From assembly GCF_000406165.1 (NCBI RefSeq), contig NZ_CM001977.1, positions 2,592,815 to 2,656,814 of the forward strand: DNA of 64,000 nucleotides. The letters are read 5' to 3'. The notes under the pieces were generated by a model, which had not been told where the DNA came from, did not search any database, and saw nothing but the letters and a program-made list of their open reading frames with translations. Both the position numbers and the translations under genes were made by a program. Shown here in pieces: positions 35,678-45,144 of the stretch; the first letter of the stretch is position 1, and every line of letters begins with the position of its first letter. This DNA is from Dickeya zeae NCPPB 2538. GTDB taxonomy: Bacteria > Pseudomonadota > Gammaproteobacteria > Enterobacterales > Enterobacteriaceae.

Positions 35678-36511
35678 CTAGTGGTAGCGCAGGCGATGGA
35701 GTAACGCATCGTCTGCAATGTGCCGTTGGTAATCGCACGGTGTGATACTGACGAACTTCTTAAATTCGCGCAGAAAGTGCGACTGGTCGCTAAAACCAAG
35801 GTCGAACGCCAGGTTGCTAAAGGAAATATCTTCTTGTGAGTGAATGCGGTGCAGTGCGGACTGGCCGCGCAGAATACGACTAAATGCTTTCGGTGATAAC
35901 CCGGTGTCCTGGCGGAACTGCCGCTGAATAGTCCGGCACGTATAGCCGGTCAACGTTTCCAGTTGATCGATACGGATATTCCCTTTCTGCTGCACCATCG
36001 CCCGAATAATTGAGGTGGTTACCGATGAGGACTTACGCACCAGCCTTGGCATGAAATGGGCATTAAATAATGAGATTTGCCGCGAAAAATTACGCTCCTG
36101 CACAATTTGCTCAAACGCCAACCGGGCATCTGGCACCACCTCAAGAAAGCTGAATTCACGGTTGGCGACCTCCTCGGCCATCACATCAAGAAAATCAGGA
36201 ATGACGCCCGGCGCGAAACGTACGCCGAAATAATGATGGTTGTGCAGCATGTCAGCACCACGTGCTTCCAGCGTGGTCCCGCACACACGGCCTTTGGGAT
36301 TGAGCGGATCGCAATCAAAAACGATATCCACACAGCCGTCAGGCACCGCCAGCGTCATCTCTGCCGTTTGCGCCACATCGAAGCTGTAAAAATGTGAAAT
36401 TGCCGGGTTTTCTGAGGCGGTCACCGAGTAATGCTGCGCAGCATTGAGCACAAACCACGGCTGTTCCGGGAGAAAACTTCCCGCAGGGCGACAAAGGGAA
36501 TTTTCAGACAT
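35678..36511 (-). CDS. AraC family transcriptional regulator
   Basis: A 277-residue regulator with a ligand-binding N-domain (PDGCVDIVFDCDP, GTTLEARGADML) of the type seen in AraC proteins with DUF6597-like sensors, and a C-terminal helix-turn-helix pair (IDQLETLTGYTCRTIQRQF, then SNLAFDLGFSDQSHFLREFKKF). It is divergent from the ornithine-cyclodeaminase-like gene across about 180 bases, and its own strand continues to the APC permease. It is the likely local activator of both units. Confidence 0.9.
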   Translation of the reverse strand: MSENSLCRPAGSFLPEQPWFVLNAAQHYSVTASENPAISHFYSFDVAQTAEMTLAVPDGCVDIVFDCDPLNPKGRVCGTTLEARGADMLHNHHYFGVRFAPGVIPDFLDVMAEEVANREFSFLEVVPDARLAFEQIVQERNFSRQISLFNAHFMPRLVRKSSSVTTSIIRAMVQQKGNIRIDQLETLTGYTCRTIQRQFRQDTGLSPKAFSRILRGQSALHRIHSQEDISFSNLAFDLGFSDQSHFLREFKKFVSITPCDYQRHIADDALLHRLRYH

Positions 36512-36689
36512 AACACGCTCCGATATCGACTAAGCCTATCGCTGGATAATGCAAACCCTGTGCCACGCCGATGTCGCAAATATTCAATACAGGCCGACTA
36601 CCGTCACGTATTTCTATGGTCATTCACCTGCATGCCGGTCGCACTGTGTCGACGGCAATACTGAAAATAAAACAGAAAGGGGCCAGACC

Positions 36690-37829
36690 ATGACTGATTC
36701 AACCCGGATTGATTTTATCTACCTGTCGGAGCAGGACATGATCCGTGCGGGGGTTACCGACATGCCCGCTTGCGTCGACACCATGGAGGAGATGTTTGGT
36801 TTGCTTTATCGGGGGGACTACCGCATGGCTGGCGCGAATAACGATTCACATGGCGCGATGGTGACCTTCCCGGAAAACTCGCCGTTCCCAACCATGCCGA
36901 AACCGACGGCCGATCGCCGTTTAATGGCGATGCCCGCCTATCTTGGCGGCAGTTTTGGCACCGCCGGGGTGAAGTGGTATGGCTCGAATATCGCCAACCG
37001 CGAAAAGGGGTTACCGCGCTCCATTCTGATGTTCACGCTCAGCGATGCCGATACCGGCGCACCGTTGGCGCATATGTCTGCCAACCTGCTCTCTGCTTAT
37101 CGAACGGGTGCGGTACCCGGCGTTGGGGCACGTCATCTGGCGCGCAAAGATTCACGGGTGATTGGCTTGCTAGGGCCTGGCGTGATGGGGAAAACGGCCG
37201 TGTCGGCGTTTATCGCCGTCTGCCCGCAGATTGACACCATCAAAGTGAAGGGGCGTGGTCAGCGTAGCCTCGATAACTTCATCACCTGGGTAAACACCAC
37301 TTACCCGCAAATCAAGCATATCGAAATCGTCGACACGCTGGAGGCCGTGGTGCGCGATTCAGATATTGTCACCTATTGCAGCTCGGGCGAAGTCGGCGAG
37401 CCTGATAGCTATCCACTGGTGAAACGCGAATGGGTAAAACCCGGTGCCTTCCTTGCTATGCCTGCGCTGTGCAACATCGACGCCGGAATGGAACAAAGTG
37501 ACGTGCGTAAAGTACTGGATAACACCGGCCTCTATCAGGCCTGGTTTGAAGAGGTCCCCAAACCTGCACATAAAACGATTCCGGTGATTGGCGTGCGCTT
37601 TATGGACATGATTGCCGAAGGGAAACTGACGACAGAGCAACTGGAAGACATCGGTAAGATTGTGGCCGGTGATGCGCCGGGGCGTCAGAACGACGACGAA
37701 ATTATCATCATGTCGGTGGGTGGCATGCCAGTGGAAGATGTGGCCTGGGGAACCGTGATATATCGCAATGCGCTGGCTAACGACATCGGCGTGAAATTAA
37801 ACCTGTGGGAAACCCCGGTACTGAGCTAA
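36690..37829 (+). CDS. Ornithine cyclodeaminase/mu-crystallin family protein (tyramine oxidase subunit B-like)
   Basis: A 379-residue NAD(P)-binding protein. The Rossmann motif GLLGPGVMGKTA lies at 159-170, and the substrate-side residues include AGVKWYGSNIANREKGLPRS and SAYRTGAVPGVGARHL. Automatic annotation often labels close relatives tyramine oxidase subunit B. The family includes ornithine cyclodeaminases and ketimine or imine reductases. I start at 36690 (MTDSTRIDF), preceded by gaaagggg. It opens an operon with RidA and a FAD oxidase, so it could handle an imine or iminium product. Confidence 0.85.
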   Translation: MTDSTRIDFIYLSEQDMIRAGVTDMPACVDTMEEMFGLLYRGDYRMAGANNDSHGAMVTFPENSPFPTMPKPTADRRLMAMPAYLGGSFGTAGVKWYGSNIANREKGLPRSILMFTLSDADTGAPLAHMSANLLSAYRTGAVPGVGARHLARKDSRVIGLLGPGVMGKTAVSAFIAVCPQIDTIKVKGRGQRSLDNFITWVNTTYPQIKHIEIVDTLEAVVRDSDIVTYCSSGEVGEPDSYPLVKREWVKPGAFLAMPALCNIDAGMEQSDVRKVLDNTGLYQAWFEEVPKPAHKTIPVIGVRFMDMIAEGKLTTEQLEDIGKIVAGDAPGRQNDDEIIIMSVGGMPVEDVAWGTVIYRNALANDIGVKLNLWETPVLS

Positions 37830-37844
37830 TTAAGGGCAACCAGC

Positions 37845-38267
37845 ATGACACGTATCATTAAAGTAAAAACTGGCTCGAAATTTGAAGAAGTGGGCAGCTA
37901 CTCACGCCTTGTCGCGGTGGATAACTGGATTTATGTCTCGAATACCGCGGGTCGTAATCCGGTCAGTCAGGAAATCCCAACTGATGTGAGTGAACAGACG
38001 TTGCAAGTGTTCGCCAACATTGAAGCAGCACTCGCAGCCATTGATGCCTCGCTGAAAGATGTCGTGTTCTCGCGGGTGTTTATTCAGGATCCAGACGATG
38101 TACCAACAGTCATGGCCATCATCGGGGATAAGTTTCGGGGTATCAATCCTGCCACCACGGTGACCTGTCCACCGTTGGGCTCGACGGTTTACAAAGTGGA
38201 ATTGGAGGTCACGGCGTACCGTGGGGCTGCCAGTGCTGACGTTCAGGAAATCACCGTTGCGCCGTAA
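37845..38267 (+). CDS. RidA family enamine/imine deaminase
   Basis: A 140-residue protein of the RidA/YjgF/UK114 family, which hydrolyses reactive enamines and imines to ketones and ammonia. Features are the small trimer-forming core with ALAAIDASLKDVVFSRVFIQDPDD and, towards the end, VTCPPLGSTVYKVELEVTAYR (family residues G and E near the C-terminus). It sits 15 bases after the cyclodeaminase-like gene and 21 before the FAD oxidase, an arrangement that suggests it cleans up the imine made by the oxidase. Confidence 0.92.
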   Translation: MTRIIKVKTGSKFEEVGSYSRLVAVDNWIYVSNTAGRNPVSQEIPTDVSEQTLQVFANIEAALAAIDASLKDVVFSRVFIQDPDDVPTVMAIIGDKFRGINPATTVTCPPLGSTVYKVELEVTAYRGAASADVQEITVAP

Positions 38268-38288
38268 GGCGCAATAAGGAGGCGCACG

Positions 38289-39581
38289 ATGTCACCAGAA
38301 ATTACCCCCGTTACCACATCATCTGATTTTCCTGAATCCACCACTGTCGTCATTATTGGCGGCGGCATCGTCGGTTTAACCGCCGCGCTGACGCTGGCAG
38401 AGCGCAATATTCCAGTGGTGGTGCTAGAGAAAGGACGTATTGCGGGTGAGCAGTCATCGCGCAATTTAGGCTGGATTCGTAAAACCAGTCGTGCCGCCGA
38501 TGACATTCCACTGGCGCAGGCCGCTGACCGCCTGTGGGCTGAAATGGCGGCACGCGTTGGCTGCGATGTGGGTTATCGTCAGGCAGGCATTATGTTCATT
38601 GCCCGCAGTGAAGCACAAATGGCGCTACACGAAAGTTGGTATAAAGCGGTCGCACCGCTTGCGCTGGATACCCTACTGCTGAGTAAAGCAGACATTGCTG
38701 AGCGAGTACCGGGTGGAAAAGGTACATGGGCTGGGGGGATTTTTACCGCTTCCGATGGCCGTGCGGAGCCGACACTGGCAGCCAGCGCGATTGCTCGTGC
38801 AGCTATCGCCAAAGGCGCGATCATCGTTGAACAGTGTGCCGTGCGCACGCTGGAGACAAGTGGTGGCAAGGTGAGTGGTGTCGTCACCGAGCGAGGTGAA
38901 ATTCGCTGCGAGCAAGTGCTACTGGCGGCAGGTGCCTGGTCGCGGCGTTTTCTTGGTAATCTGGGTATTGCGTTACCCACGCTGCCGCTGATTTGTTCGG
39001 TGATGCGCACCAAACCGCTGGAAGGGCCAACCACCATCGCTGTCGGTGCACCAGACTTCTCATTTCGTCAACATCAGGATGGCGGTTTTATTATTACCCA
39101 GCGTGGCGCACTGGATGCACCGCTGACGCTCGACCACCTGCTGATTGGTATGCGTTATCTACCGCAACTGCGCCAGGCGCGTGACAACCTGCGCATTTCA
39201 CTTGGCACCTATTTTGTTAAAGATTTGGCGTTGGCCCGCCGCTGGCCCAGAGATCATCGCTCACCGTTTGAGCGCATTCGCACGCTTAATCCTGCCGCGA
39301 ATACAGCGCTGAATCAGGAAGCGATGCGTAACCTGCGTGCAGCCTGGCCGGTATTTGAGCAGGCGGAAGTGGCACAAGCGTGGGCTGGCGTGATCGATGT
39401 AACACCAGATTCCAACCCGGTGATAGGGGAAGTCGCGGCACTGAAAGGCTTGACGCTAGCGACAGGTTTCTCCGGCCATGGTTTCGGTACATCGCCTGCC
39501 GCAGGGCAGTTGGCTGCTGACCTGGTATCCGGTCATACGCCGCTGATTGACCCGAAGCCGTATCGCTTTGCTCGTTTCTGA
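38289..39581 (+). CDS. FAD-dependent amine/amino acid oxidoreductase (DAO family)
   Basis: A 430-residue flavoprotein of the D-amino acid oxidase fold. The FAD-binding motif VIIGGGIVGLTAALTLAE is near residue 19, followed by the E of VVLEKGRI, and the C-terminal FAD segment GLTLATGFSGHGFGTSPAAG is typical. It should oxidise an amine or amino acid to an imine, passing electrons to oxygen or quinone. It has a good Shine-Dalgarno (aaggaggcgcacg) and ends the operon with RidA and the cyclodeaminase-like protein. The substrate is unknown. Confidence 0.9.
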   Translation: MSPEITPVTTSSDFPESTTVVIIGGGIVGLTAALTLAERNIPVVVLEKGRIAGEQSSRNLGWIRKTSRAADDIPLAQAADRLWAEMAARVGCDVGYRQAGIMFIARSEAQMALHESWYKAVAPLALDTLLLSKADIAERVPGGKGTWAGGIFTASDGRAEPTLAASAIARAAIAKGAIIVEQCAVRTLETSGGKVSGVVTERGEIRCEQVLLAAGAWSRRFLGNLGIALPTLPLICSVMRTKPLEGPTTIAVGAPDFSFRQHQDGGFIITQRGALDAPLTLDHLLIGMRYLPQLRQARDNLRISLGTYFVKDLALARRWPRDHRSPFERIRTLNPAANTALNQEAMRNLRAAWPVFEQAEVAQAWAGVIDVTPDSNPVIGEVAALKGLTLATGFSGHGFGTSPAAGQLAADLVSGHTPLIDPKPYRFARF

Positions 39582-39624
39582 CAGCGTGCGCGATTTATCG
39601 CGCACTGCCCGTTAAAGGAAAAGT

Positions 39625-40536
39625 TTACCGTTTATGCACCCGATGGATGTATTCCTGTAATCCCTCTGCCAGCATATCGAAAACCCGTTTGCAGCACGGG
39701 CTATGGCGCAGGTCTTCGTGCATCACTACCCATGTATCCAGGTGCAGCGAAAAAAAATCAGGGAGTACCCGCTGAAGTGGAATCCCCCCATCAGCAAGTT
39801 GTACCTGACAGATACCGATACCTGCACTGGCGCGAATCAGATTCAGCTGTGCCAGGTCGCTGTCTGTACGCATAGAAAAAACATCGCGCTGAAACTGAGG
39901 GTACGGTTTTAATGCCTTGCGGATAAGGGGTGTGCTCTGATCAAAACCAATCAGTGCATGCGTCAGCAAATCATCGATACTTTCGGGTATTCCCTGTCGT
40001 GCAAGATATGCCGCAGACGCGTGCAGACCGACTTCGATCCTGCCCAGGCGACGTGCGACAAGCTGCTTCTGTAGTGGTGGTGCCATGCGTACAGCAATAT
40101 CGGCTTCCCGGTGAAGAACATCCTGGAACCGGTTTGACAGCACTAACTCAATCACTATTTTCGGGTAGGCCTGCCTGATCCGGGTAATGAGTGGCGGTAG
40201 TACCTCAGCCCCCATCACTTCACTGGCAGAAACGCGCACCACCCCACATGTAGCTGCGCTGTCTATATTCAGGTTGGCCGCGGTTCGCAAAAGGGCGTTA
40301 GCGGTGCTCTCCATGGTTTCTGCATGTGCCTGTAGCGCCAGCGCAGCATCAGTCGCCAGCAAGCCGGTCTGGGAACGTGTGAATAACACCTGACCGAGGG
40401 CTGACTCCAGCCCGGCAACGTGGCGCCCCGCCGTTGGCTGCGTAATATCAAGCGTACGTGATGCACCCGATAACGACCCTTCCCTCAGCACGGCCAGAAA
40501 TGTTCGGTACCACTCCCACGGAATAGATGTTGTCAT
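39625..40536 (-). CDS. LysR family transcriptional regulator
   Basis: A 303-residue LysR protein: N-terminal winged helix (FLAVLREGSLSGASRTLDITQPTAGRHVAGLE) and a substrate-binding C-domain starting near residue 95. It is divergent from the NAD(P)-binding gene at 40633 across about 96 bases and likely controls it. Its 3' end is convergent with the FAD oxidase gene. Confidence 0.92.
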   Translation of the reverse strand: MTTSIPWEWYRTFLAVLREGSLSGASRTLDITQPTAGRHVAGLESALGQVLFTRSQTGLLATDAALALQAHAETMESTANALLRTAANLNIDSAATCGVVRVSASEVMGAEVLPPLITRIRQAYPKIVIELVLSNRFQDVLHREADIAVRMAPPLQKQLVARRLGRIEVGLHASAAYLARQGIPESIDDLLTHALIGFDQSTPLIRKALKPYPQFQRDVFSMRTDSDLAQLNLIRASAGIGICQVQLADGGIPLQRVLPDFFSLHLDTWVVMHEDLRHSPCCKRVFDMLAEGLQEYIHRVHKR

Positions 40537-40632
40537 ACAAAAATGTATAGTCGCTCAATAAAGATATGCAATTTCATTGGACATGGACCAGGAGTACGCT
40601 GTCAAGCATCAATCGATTAAGAGGCGAAGGAC

Positions 40633-41619
40633 ATGGAAACCAAAGGCAATGTGCTCATACTGGGGGCGACTGGCGGCCTTGGCGGTGAGGTGACGCGGCG
40701 GCTCATTCAGGAAAAGTGGAGCGTACGGGCACTGAAACGTGGTTTACCGGCCAGCACGCAGAATGATGGCATCCAGTGGGTGACGGGGGATGCTCTTGAC
40801 GCACAACAGGTCGCGACAGCCGCAGCGGGATGCAGTGTGATCGTTCACGCCGTCAACCCGCCCGGCTACCGCAACTGGAAAAATCTGGTATTGCCCATGC
40901 TGCGTAACACGATAAACGCAGCAGAACAAAACGGAGCCTTAATTGTGCTCCCTGGCTCCGTTTACAACTATGGACCTGATGCCTTTCCGCTATTACGCGA
41001 AGACGACAGCCAGATGCCGGTGACAAAAAAAGGCGCTATCAGAGTTCAAATGGAGAAAGAGCTGCTGGCCTACTCACAGCGTGGTGGACGGGTGTTAATC
41101 GTCCGTACGGGGGACTTTTTTGGCCCGCAGGCCGGTAATAACTGGTTTTCGCAAGGGCTGATCAAGCCGGGTAAACGTCCGGATGTGATTAACAATCCCG
41201 GTTCGCCCGGAATCGGCCATCAGTGGGCCTATTTGCCTGATATTGCCGAAACGATTGCTGCGCTACTGGCTCGCCGGACGGAGCTTGAGCCGTTTGCCTG
41301 CTTCCACATGCAAGGTCATTGGGATCACGACGGTACCGACATGGTAACCGCGATTCAGCGGGTCACCGCCAGCGATGGTGGCGTTGCCAAAATACAGCCA
41401 TTTCCTTGGTGGTTCATTTATATGGCAGCCCTTTTCAATGTGACCTTGCGTGAGCTGTTAGAAATGCGCTACCTGTGGCGCCAGCCAGTACGCCTGCACA
41501 ATGCCAAACTCGTTAAGTTTTTAGGTGTAGAGCCACATACCCCTCTTGATGAAGCGGTTCACATGACACTGCGAGGCCTGGGTTGCATTGGTGATAAGCC
41601 ATCTGAGGTTGGCGCATAA
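40633..41619 (+). CDS. NAD(P)-dependent epimerase/dehydratase family protein
   Basis: A 328-residue Rossmann-fold protein of the extended SDR/NmrA-like group. The nucleotide motif LILGATGGLGGEVTRRL begins at residue 8; the Tyr-x3-Lys site is not clear (YGPDAFPLL...), so it may be an atypical member without classical catalysis. The C-terminal part is hydrophobic around residues 255-275. It is divergent from a LysR gene. Function unknown. Confidence 0.78.
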   Translation: METKGNVLILGATGGLGGEVTRRLIQEKWSVRALKRGLPASTQNDGIQWVTGDALDAQQVATAAAGCSVIVHAVNPPGYRNWKNLVLPMLRNTINAAEQNGALIVLPGSVYNYGPDAFPLLREDDSQMPVTKKGAIRVQMEKELLAYSQRGGRVLIVRTGDFFGPQAGNNWFSQGLIKPGKRPDVINNPGSPGIGHQWAYLPDIAETIAALLARRTELEPFACFHMQGHWDHDGTDMVTAIQRVTASDGGVAKIQPFPWWFIYMAALFNVTLRELLEMRYLWRQPVRLHNAKLVKFLGVEPHTPLDEAVHMTLRGLGCIGDKPSEVGA

Positions 41620-42041
41620 TAGCGCCCAAAAAATGAATTGCTATATATCGGTTATGCCGAATACTTTAATTTTCCAGAAAATTATAAAAAACCATCACAA
41701 GCCTAATAAGTATTAAATACATCACGACTTCACACCTCAGTTATGAATATAAAAATGGTGTTCTACTGAGAACACCACTCTCAGAAAATCAGTGTGTTGC
41801 TTTTTTAGTGCCATACGTGTTTGCGTATCATCCATAAAAACCACAAAGTGGAGCGGTAATCTGAAAAGCTATTTAGAACTCCTCATCGACAAGGATGCAA
41901 AATCCTGACAGGCATATCCTTCCCCCCTGATGGCAGCACGATAATTGACAGTGCACGATGCGCCCCCCCACCGCGGGTACTCTGCTCTGACATAATCGCC
42001 ACCAGGATTACCCTGGTGGAAACGGACTGATGGTCTTGTCA
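41620..42041. other. Intergenic region with a hairpin
   Basis: About 420 bases between convergent genes. A perfect 9-bp hairpin (tggtgttct 41756-41764, agaacacca 41769-41777) may mark a transcript end, though there is no T-run. No gene is visible. Confidence 0.5.
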
Positions 42042-42776
42042 TCAATTCAATAAATCACTCAGGAAACGCTGTGCGCGAGGGTGCTGCGGCGCGCTAAAGA
42101 ACTGTTCCGGCTTGGCCTTTTCGAGAATTTCCCCTTGATCCATAAACCAGATGGTATCGGCCACATCGCGGGCAAAATGCATCTCATGCGTCACACACAT
42201 CATGGTCATGCCTTCCTGTGCCAGCGAACGCATCACGTTTAACACCTCGCCCACCATTTCAGGATCCAGCGCTGATGTGGGCTCATCAAACAACATGACC
42301 GGCGGCTTCATCGCCAACGCACGAGCAATAGCGACTCGCTGTTGCTGGCCACCTGAAAGCTGCGCCGGATAGGCGTTGGCTTTGTGCGACAATCCAACGC
42401 GCTCCAGCAATTCACCGGCATGTTTACGTGCTTCGGAACGCTTGATCCCCAGTACTTTCACTGGAGACATCATGATGTTGTCCATCACCGATACATGCGG
42501 GAACAGATTGAAATTCTGGAAAACAAAACCAATCCGTGTGCGTAGTTGATTCAATCGCGTACTGCTGCCGTGAATATCCATGCCATCAAACAGAATCTGC
42601 CCTTGCTCAATAGGTTCAAGGCGGTTGACCGTACGAATCAGTGTGGACTTACCTGAGCCTGATGGGCCGCAAACCACCACCACTTCCCCCATGTTGACTT
42701 CGGCGCTAAGGTCAGTCAGCGCATGGTAGTCTCCATACCACTTGTTAACCTGATTAAACAAAATCATCGGGATCAT
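42042..42776 (-). CDS. Polar amino acid ABC transporter ATP-binding protein
   Basis: A 244-residue ATPase of the GlnQ/HisP type. Walker A is VCGPSGSGKSTLIRT, the signature LSGGQQQRVAIARAL, Walker B VMLFDEPTSALDPE and the H-loop VTHEMHFARD. It overlaps the upstream permease by 4 bases and is the last gene of the minus-strand transport unit. The periplasmic binding protein of the system is likely the one at 50884-51720. Confidence 0.95.
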   Translation of the reverse strand: MIPMILFNQVNKWYGDYHALTDLSAEVNMGEVVVVCGPSGSGKSTLIRTVNRLEPIEQGQILFDGMDIHGSSTRLNQLRTRIGFVFQNFNLFPHVSVMDNIMMSPVKVLGIKRSEARKHAGELLERVGLSHKANAYPAQLSGGQQQRVAIARALAMKPPVMLFDEPTSALDPEMVGEVLNVMRSLAQEGMTMMCVTHEMHFARDVADTIWFMDQGEILEKAKPEQFFSAPQHPRAQRFLSDLLN

Positions 42777-43543
42777 GATGCTTCCTTATTCAGATTGCGG
42801 TTAGCTAAAAAAAGGGGGCTGTTCTGCCCTTCTCCTTGTGATGGCAGCTCGCCCCGCCGTTTGTTGGCAATATAGCTTTCAAGCTTATTCGCCAGCCATG
42901 TCAGACTAAAACAGATGATGTAATAACTCAGGGCGACAATCGAAAACACCTGAAATGGTTTGGTCAACAGTTGATTACTCACCTGATTGGCGGCATAAGT
43001 CAGTTCCGGCACGTTGATGACGTAGCCAAGCGTACTGTCTTTGATGATCGACACCAGTTGGCTCACCAGGCTTGGCAGAGAATTGAACAAAGCCTGCGGT
43101 AAAACGACCAATCGTAGGGTTTTCAGGTAACTCATCCCCAGTGCCCGCGAGGCTTCATACTGGCCATGCGGCAACGCCTGAATGCCGCCGCGGACAATCT
43201 CGGCGATGTAGGCGCTTTCATAGATAACCAGCGTGCAAAGCATGGTGGAAAAACCACTGATATTCTGCCCAATCAGCATAGGCACGCAAAAGTACGTCCA
43301 AAACACCACCATCATTAACGGAATACCACGCAGCGTGTAGACCCACGCGGTGGCGGCCCAGCGTAATCCGCGCCACGGCGACAGACGCGCGAGCCCGACC
43401 AACACGCCAAGCGGAAAGGAGAGCACCACGGCCAGCAGCGAGATTAAAAGGGTGCAAAGCACACCGCCCAGCGGCCCGTTCGGATATTGCCCCATCAGAA
43501 GCAGCATACTGTGGTCGTGCAGAATAGTGAAAACGTCAAACAT
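42773..43543 (-). CDS. Amino acid ABC transporter permease
   Basis: A 256-residue inner-membrane permease of the HisM/GlnP family, with about five transmembrane helices and the EAA loop GQYEASRALGMSYLKTLRLVVLPQAL. It pairs with the second permease just upstream and with the ATPase it overlaps by 4 bases. Substrate is probably a polar amino acid or related compound such as 5-oxoproline, given the pxp genes nearby. Confidence 0.93.
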   Translation of the reverse strand: MFDVFTILHDHSMLLLMGQYPNGPLGGVLCTLLISLLAVVLSFPLGVLVGLARLSPWRGLRWAATAWVYTLRGIPLMMVVFWTYFCVPMLIGQNISGFSTMLCTLVIYESAYIAEIVRGGIQALPHGQYEASRALGMSYLKTLRLVVLPQALFNSLPSLVSQLVSIIKDSTLGYVINVPELTYAANQVSNQLLTKPFQVFSIVALSYYIICFSLTWLANKLESYIANKRRGELPSQGEGQNSPLFLANRNLNKEAS

Positions 43544-43548
43544 AGCGT

Positions 43549-44244
43549 TTACCTCGCATACACGCGTTGAAAGTGACTCCCCAGCAGCGCCCCCAGCCCC
43601 ATCAACAACAGTGAAAATGCCAGATATCCCAGCGTGCCAATCACATACGCTTCGAAGGTGTGGAAGGTCTGATTTTCAATATCGCGTGTGACATACGTCA
43701 ATTCAGCCACGCCGATGACCATCGCCAGACTGGTATTTTTAAACAACAACACCGAGTGGTTAATCAACGCAGGCAGCGCATTACGGATCCCCTGCGGCAA
43801 AATCACCTCTCGCATCGCCCGCATATAACTCATTCCCAGTGCGCGCGCGGCCTCATTTTGTCCATCTGGGATGGCGCGCAGGCCGCTGCGAATGTCTTCG
43901 GAGAAATAGGCCGCCTGACATAATCCCAATGCGAACATCGAGAAAAGAAACTCGGCATTGAACGCGTTGATCCAACCTTGTACCGATTCCGGCAGCAGCG
44001 TCGGAATGGCGAAATACCACATCATCAATTGGATAAGCGTGGGCACATTGCGGTGATAGGAGATGTATGCCGCCACCAGCCACGTGGCGACGCGGTGTTC
44101 AGTCAGACGGATAACCAACAGCAACAGTGCGATAAACATGGCCAGCAGCCAGGCACCCAGCGCCAGTTCCAGCGTAACAGTCGCGCCTTGCACGACCATC
44201 GCGCCATAATGGCCTGTTAATACAGTACTAAAGTCGAGCGCCAT
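43549..44244 (-). CDS. Amino acid ABC transporter permease
   Basis: A 231-residue permease with the EAA loop GQNEAARALGMSYMRAMREVILPQ and about five transmembrane helices. I start at the ATG at 44244 (MALDFSTVL), which follows aggaggctcatt; an upstream frame adds six unlikely residues. It forms the heterodimeric channel with the next permease, 5 bases downstream. Confidence 0.93.
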   Translation of the reverse strand: MALDFSTVLTGHYGAMVVQGATVTLELALGAWLLAMFIALLLLVIRLTEHRVATWLVAAYISYHRNVPTLIQLMMWYFAIPTLLPESVQGWINAFNAEFLFSMFALGLCQAAYFSEDIRSGLRAIPDGQNEAARALGMSYMRAMREVILPQGIRNALPALINHSVLLFKNTSLAMVIGVAELTYVTRDIENQTFHTFEAYVIGTLGYLAFSLLLMGLGALLGSHFQRVYAR

Positions 44245-44266
44245 AATGAGCCTCCTGTACACCCGG

Positions 44267-45019
44267 TCAAACGACGTTTTCGCCGGGCCGCATCGTAGAC
44301 AGCCCGCCGGGAACCTGAAGCGTCGGCGTAATTTCTATATTGCCGATGTTCACCGCCACCGGCGCGCCAATGGCAAAGGCCACACAATCGGCAATATCTT
44401 TTGCCTGGGGCAGCTCAAAGCCATCAATAAACCGTCGGCGGGCATCCTCATGATCGCCGGATACGTTGCCGAAAATATCGGTCGCGACCCGCCCCGGACA
44501 AATTTCCGTGATGCGAACACGTTTGCCATAACAGTCAACACGCAGTTGCCGCGATAAAGCATGTACCCCGGCTTTGGTCGCGTGATAAACCGAGTTGCCG
44601 TTAAAGTTATAAATAGCGGCGATAGAGGTAATGTTGATGACGTGGCCGCAGTCACGCGCCACCATGCCCGGAACCAGCAGGCGACACAAATGCAGTACCG
44701 CGCGCAGGTTGACGCTCAACTGGGTTTCAATAACCTCTTCACTGGCATTCAGGATAGAACCGGGGTGCGAGACGCCAGCGTTATTCACCAGAATATCAAC
44801 CTGCAAATCACTGCACAGGCGGGTCAACGCATCGAGATCAGCTACGTCCAGCGTATGGGGAATACAGCCGGTACGTTCAGCCAGTACGGCCAGTTGTTCC
44901 TGCCTGCGGGCAACCGCATGCACAGTGAGACCTTCCTGGCATAAACGTTCGACGATGGCTTCCCCCATACCGGCGGATGCCCCCGTTACCAGAGCGACGT
45001 TGTAATCTGAAAATGGCAT
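44267..45019 (-). CDS. Short-chain dehydrogenase/reductase
   Basis: A 250-residue classical SDR. The cofactor motif TGASAGMGEAI is near residue 12, NNAG near 81, and the catalytic Tyr-x3-Lys is in YHATKAGV. It lies 22 bases upstream of the permease genes and shares their strand, so it probably acts on a metabolite of the imported compound. Cofactor preference is unclear. Confidence 0.92.
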   Translation of the reverse strand: MPFSDYNVALVTGASAGMGEAIVERLCQEGLTVHAVARRQEQLAVLAERTGCIPHTLDVADLDALTRLCSDLQVDILVNNAGVSHPGSILNASEEVIETQLSVNLRAVLHLCRLLVPGMVARDCGHVINITSIAAIYNFNGNSVYHATKAGVHALSRQLRVDCYGKRVRITEICPGRVATDIFGNVSGDHEDARRRFIDGFELPQAKDIADCVAFAIGAPVAVNIGNIEITPTLQVPGGLSTMRPGENVV

Positions 45020-45144
45020 TTTGCCTCTCCTGTCATGACTGCGGTCATCAATGCCGCAGCGTATTTATTGCGTATTTTTGACTCTATTCAGTTATGCCTC
45101 GGTGGTATAAGACATAAATGGTTTGAGGCGATAAGGGGGTCTTA

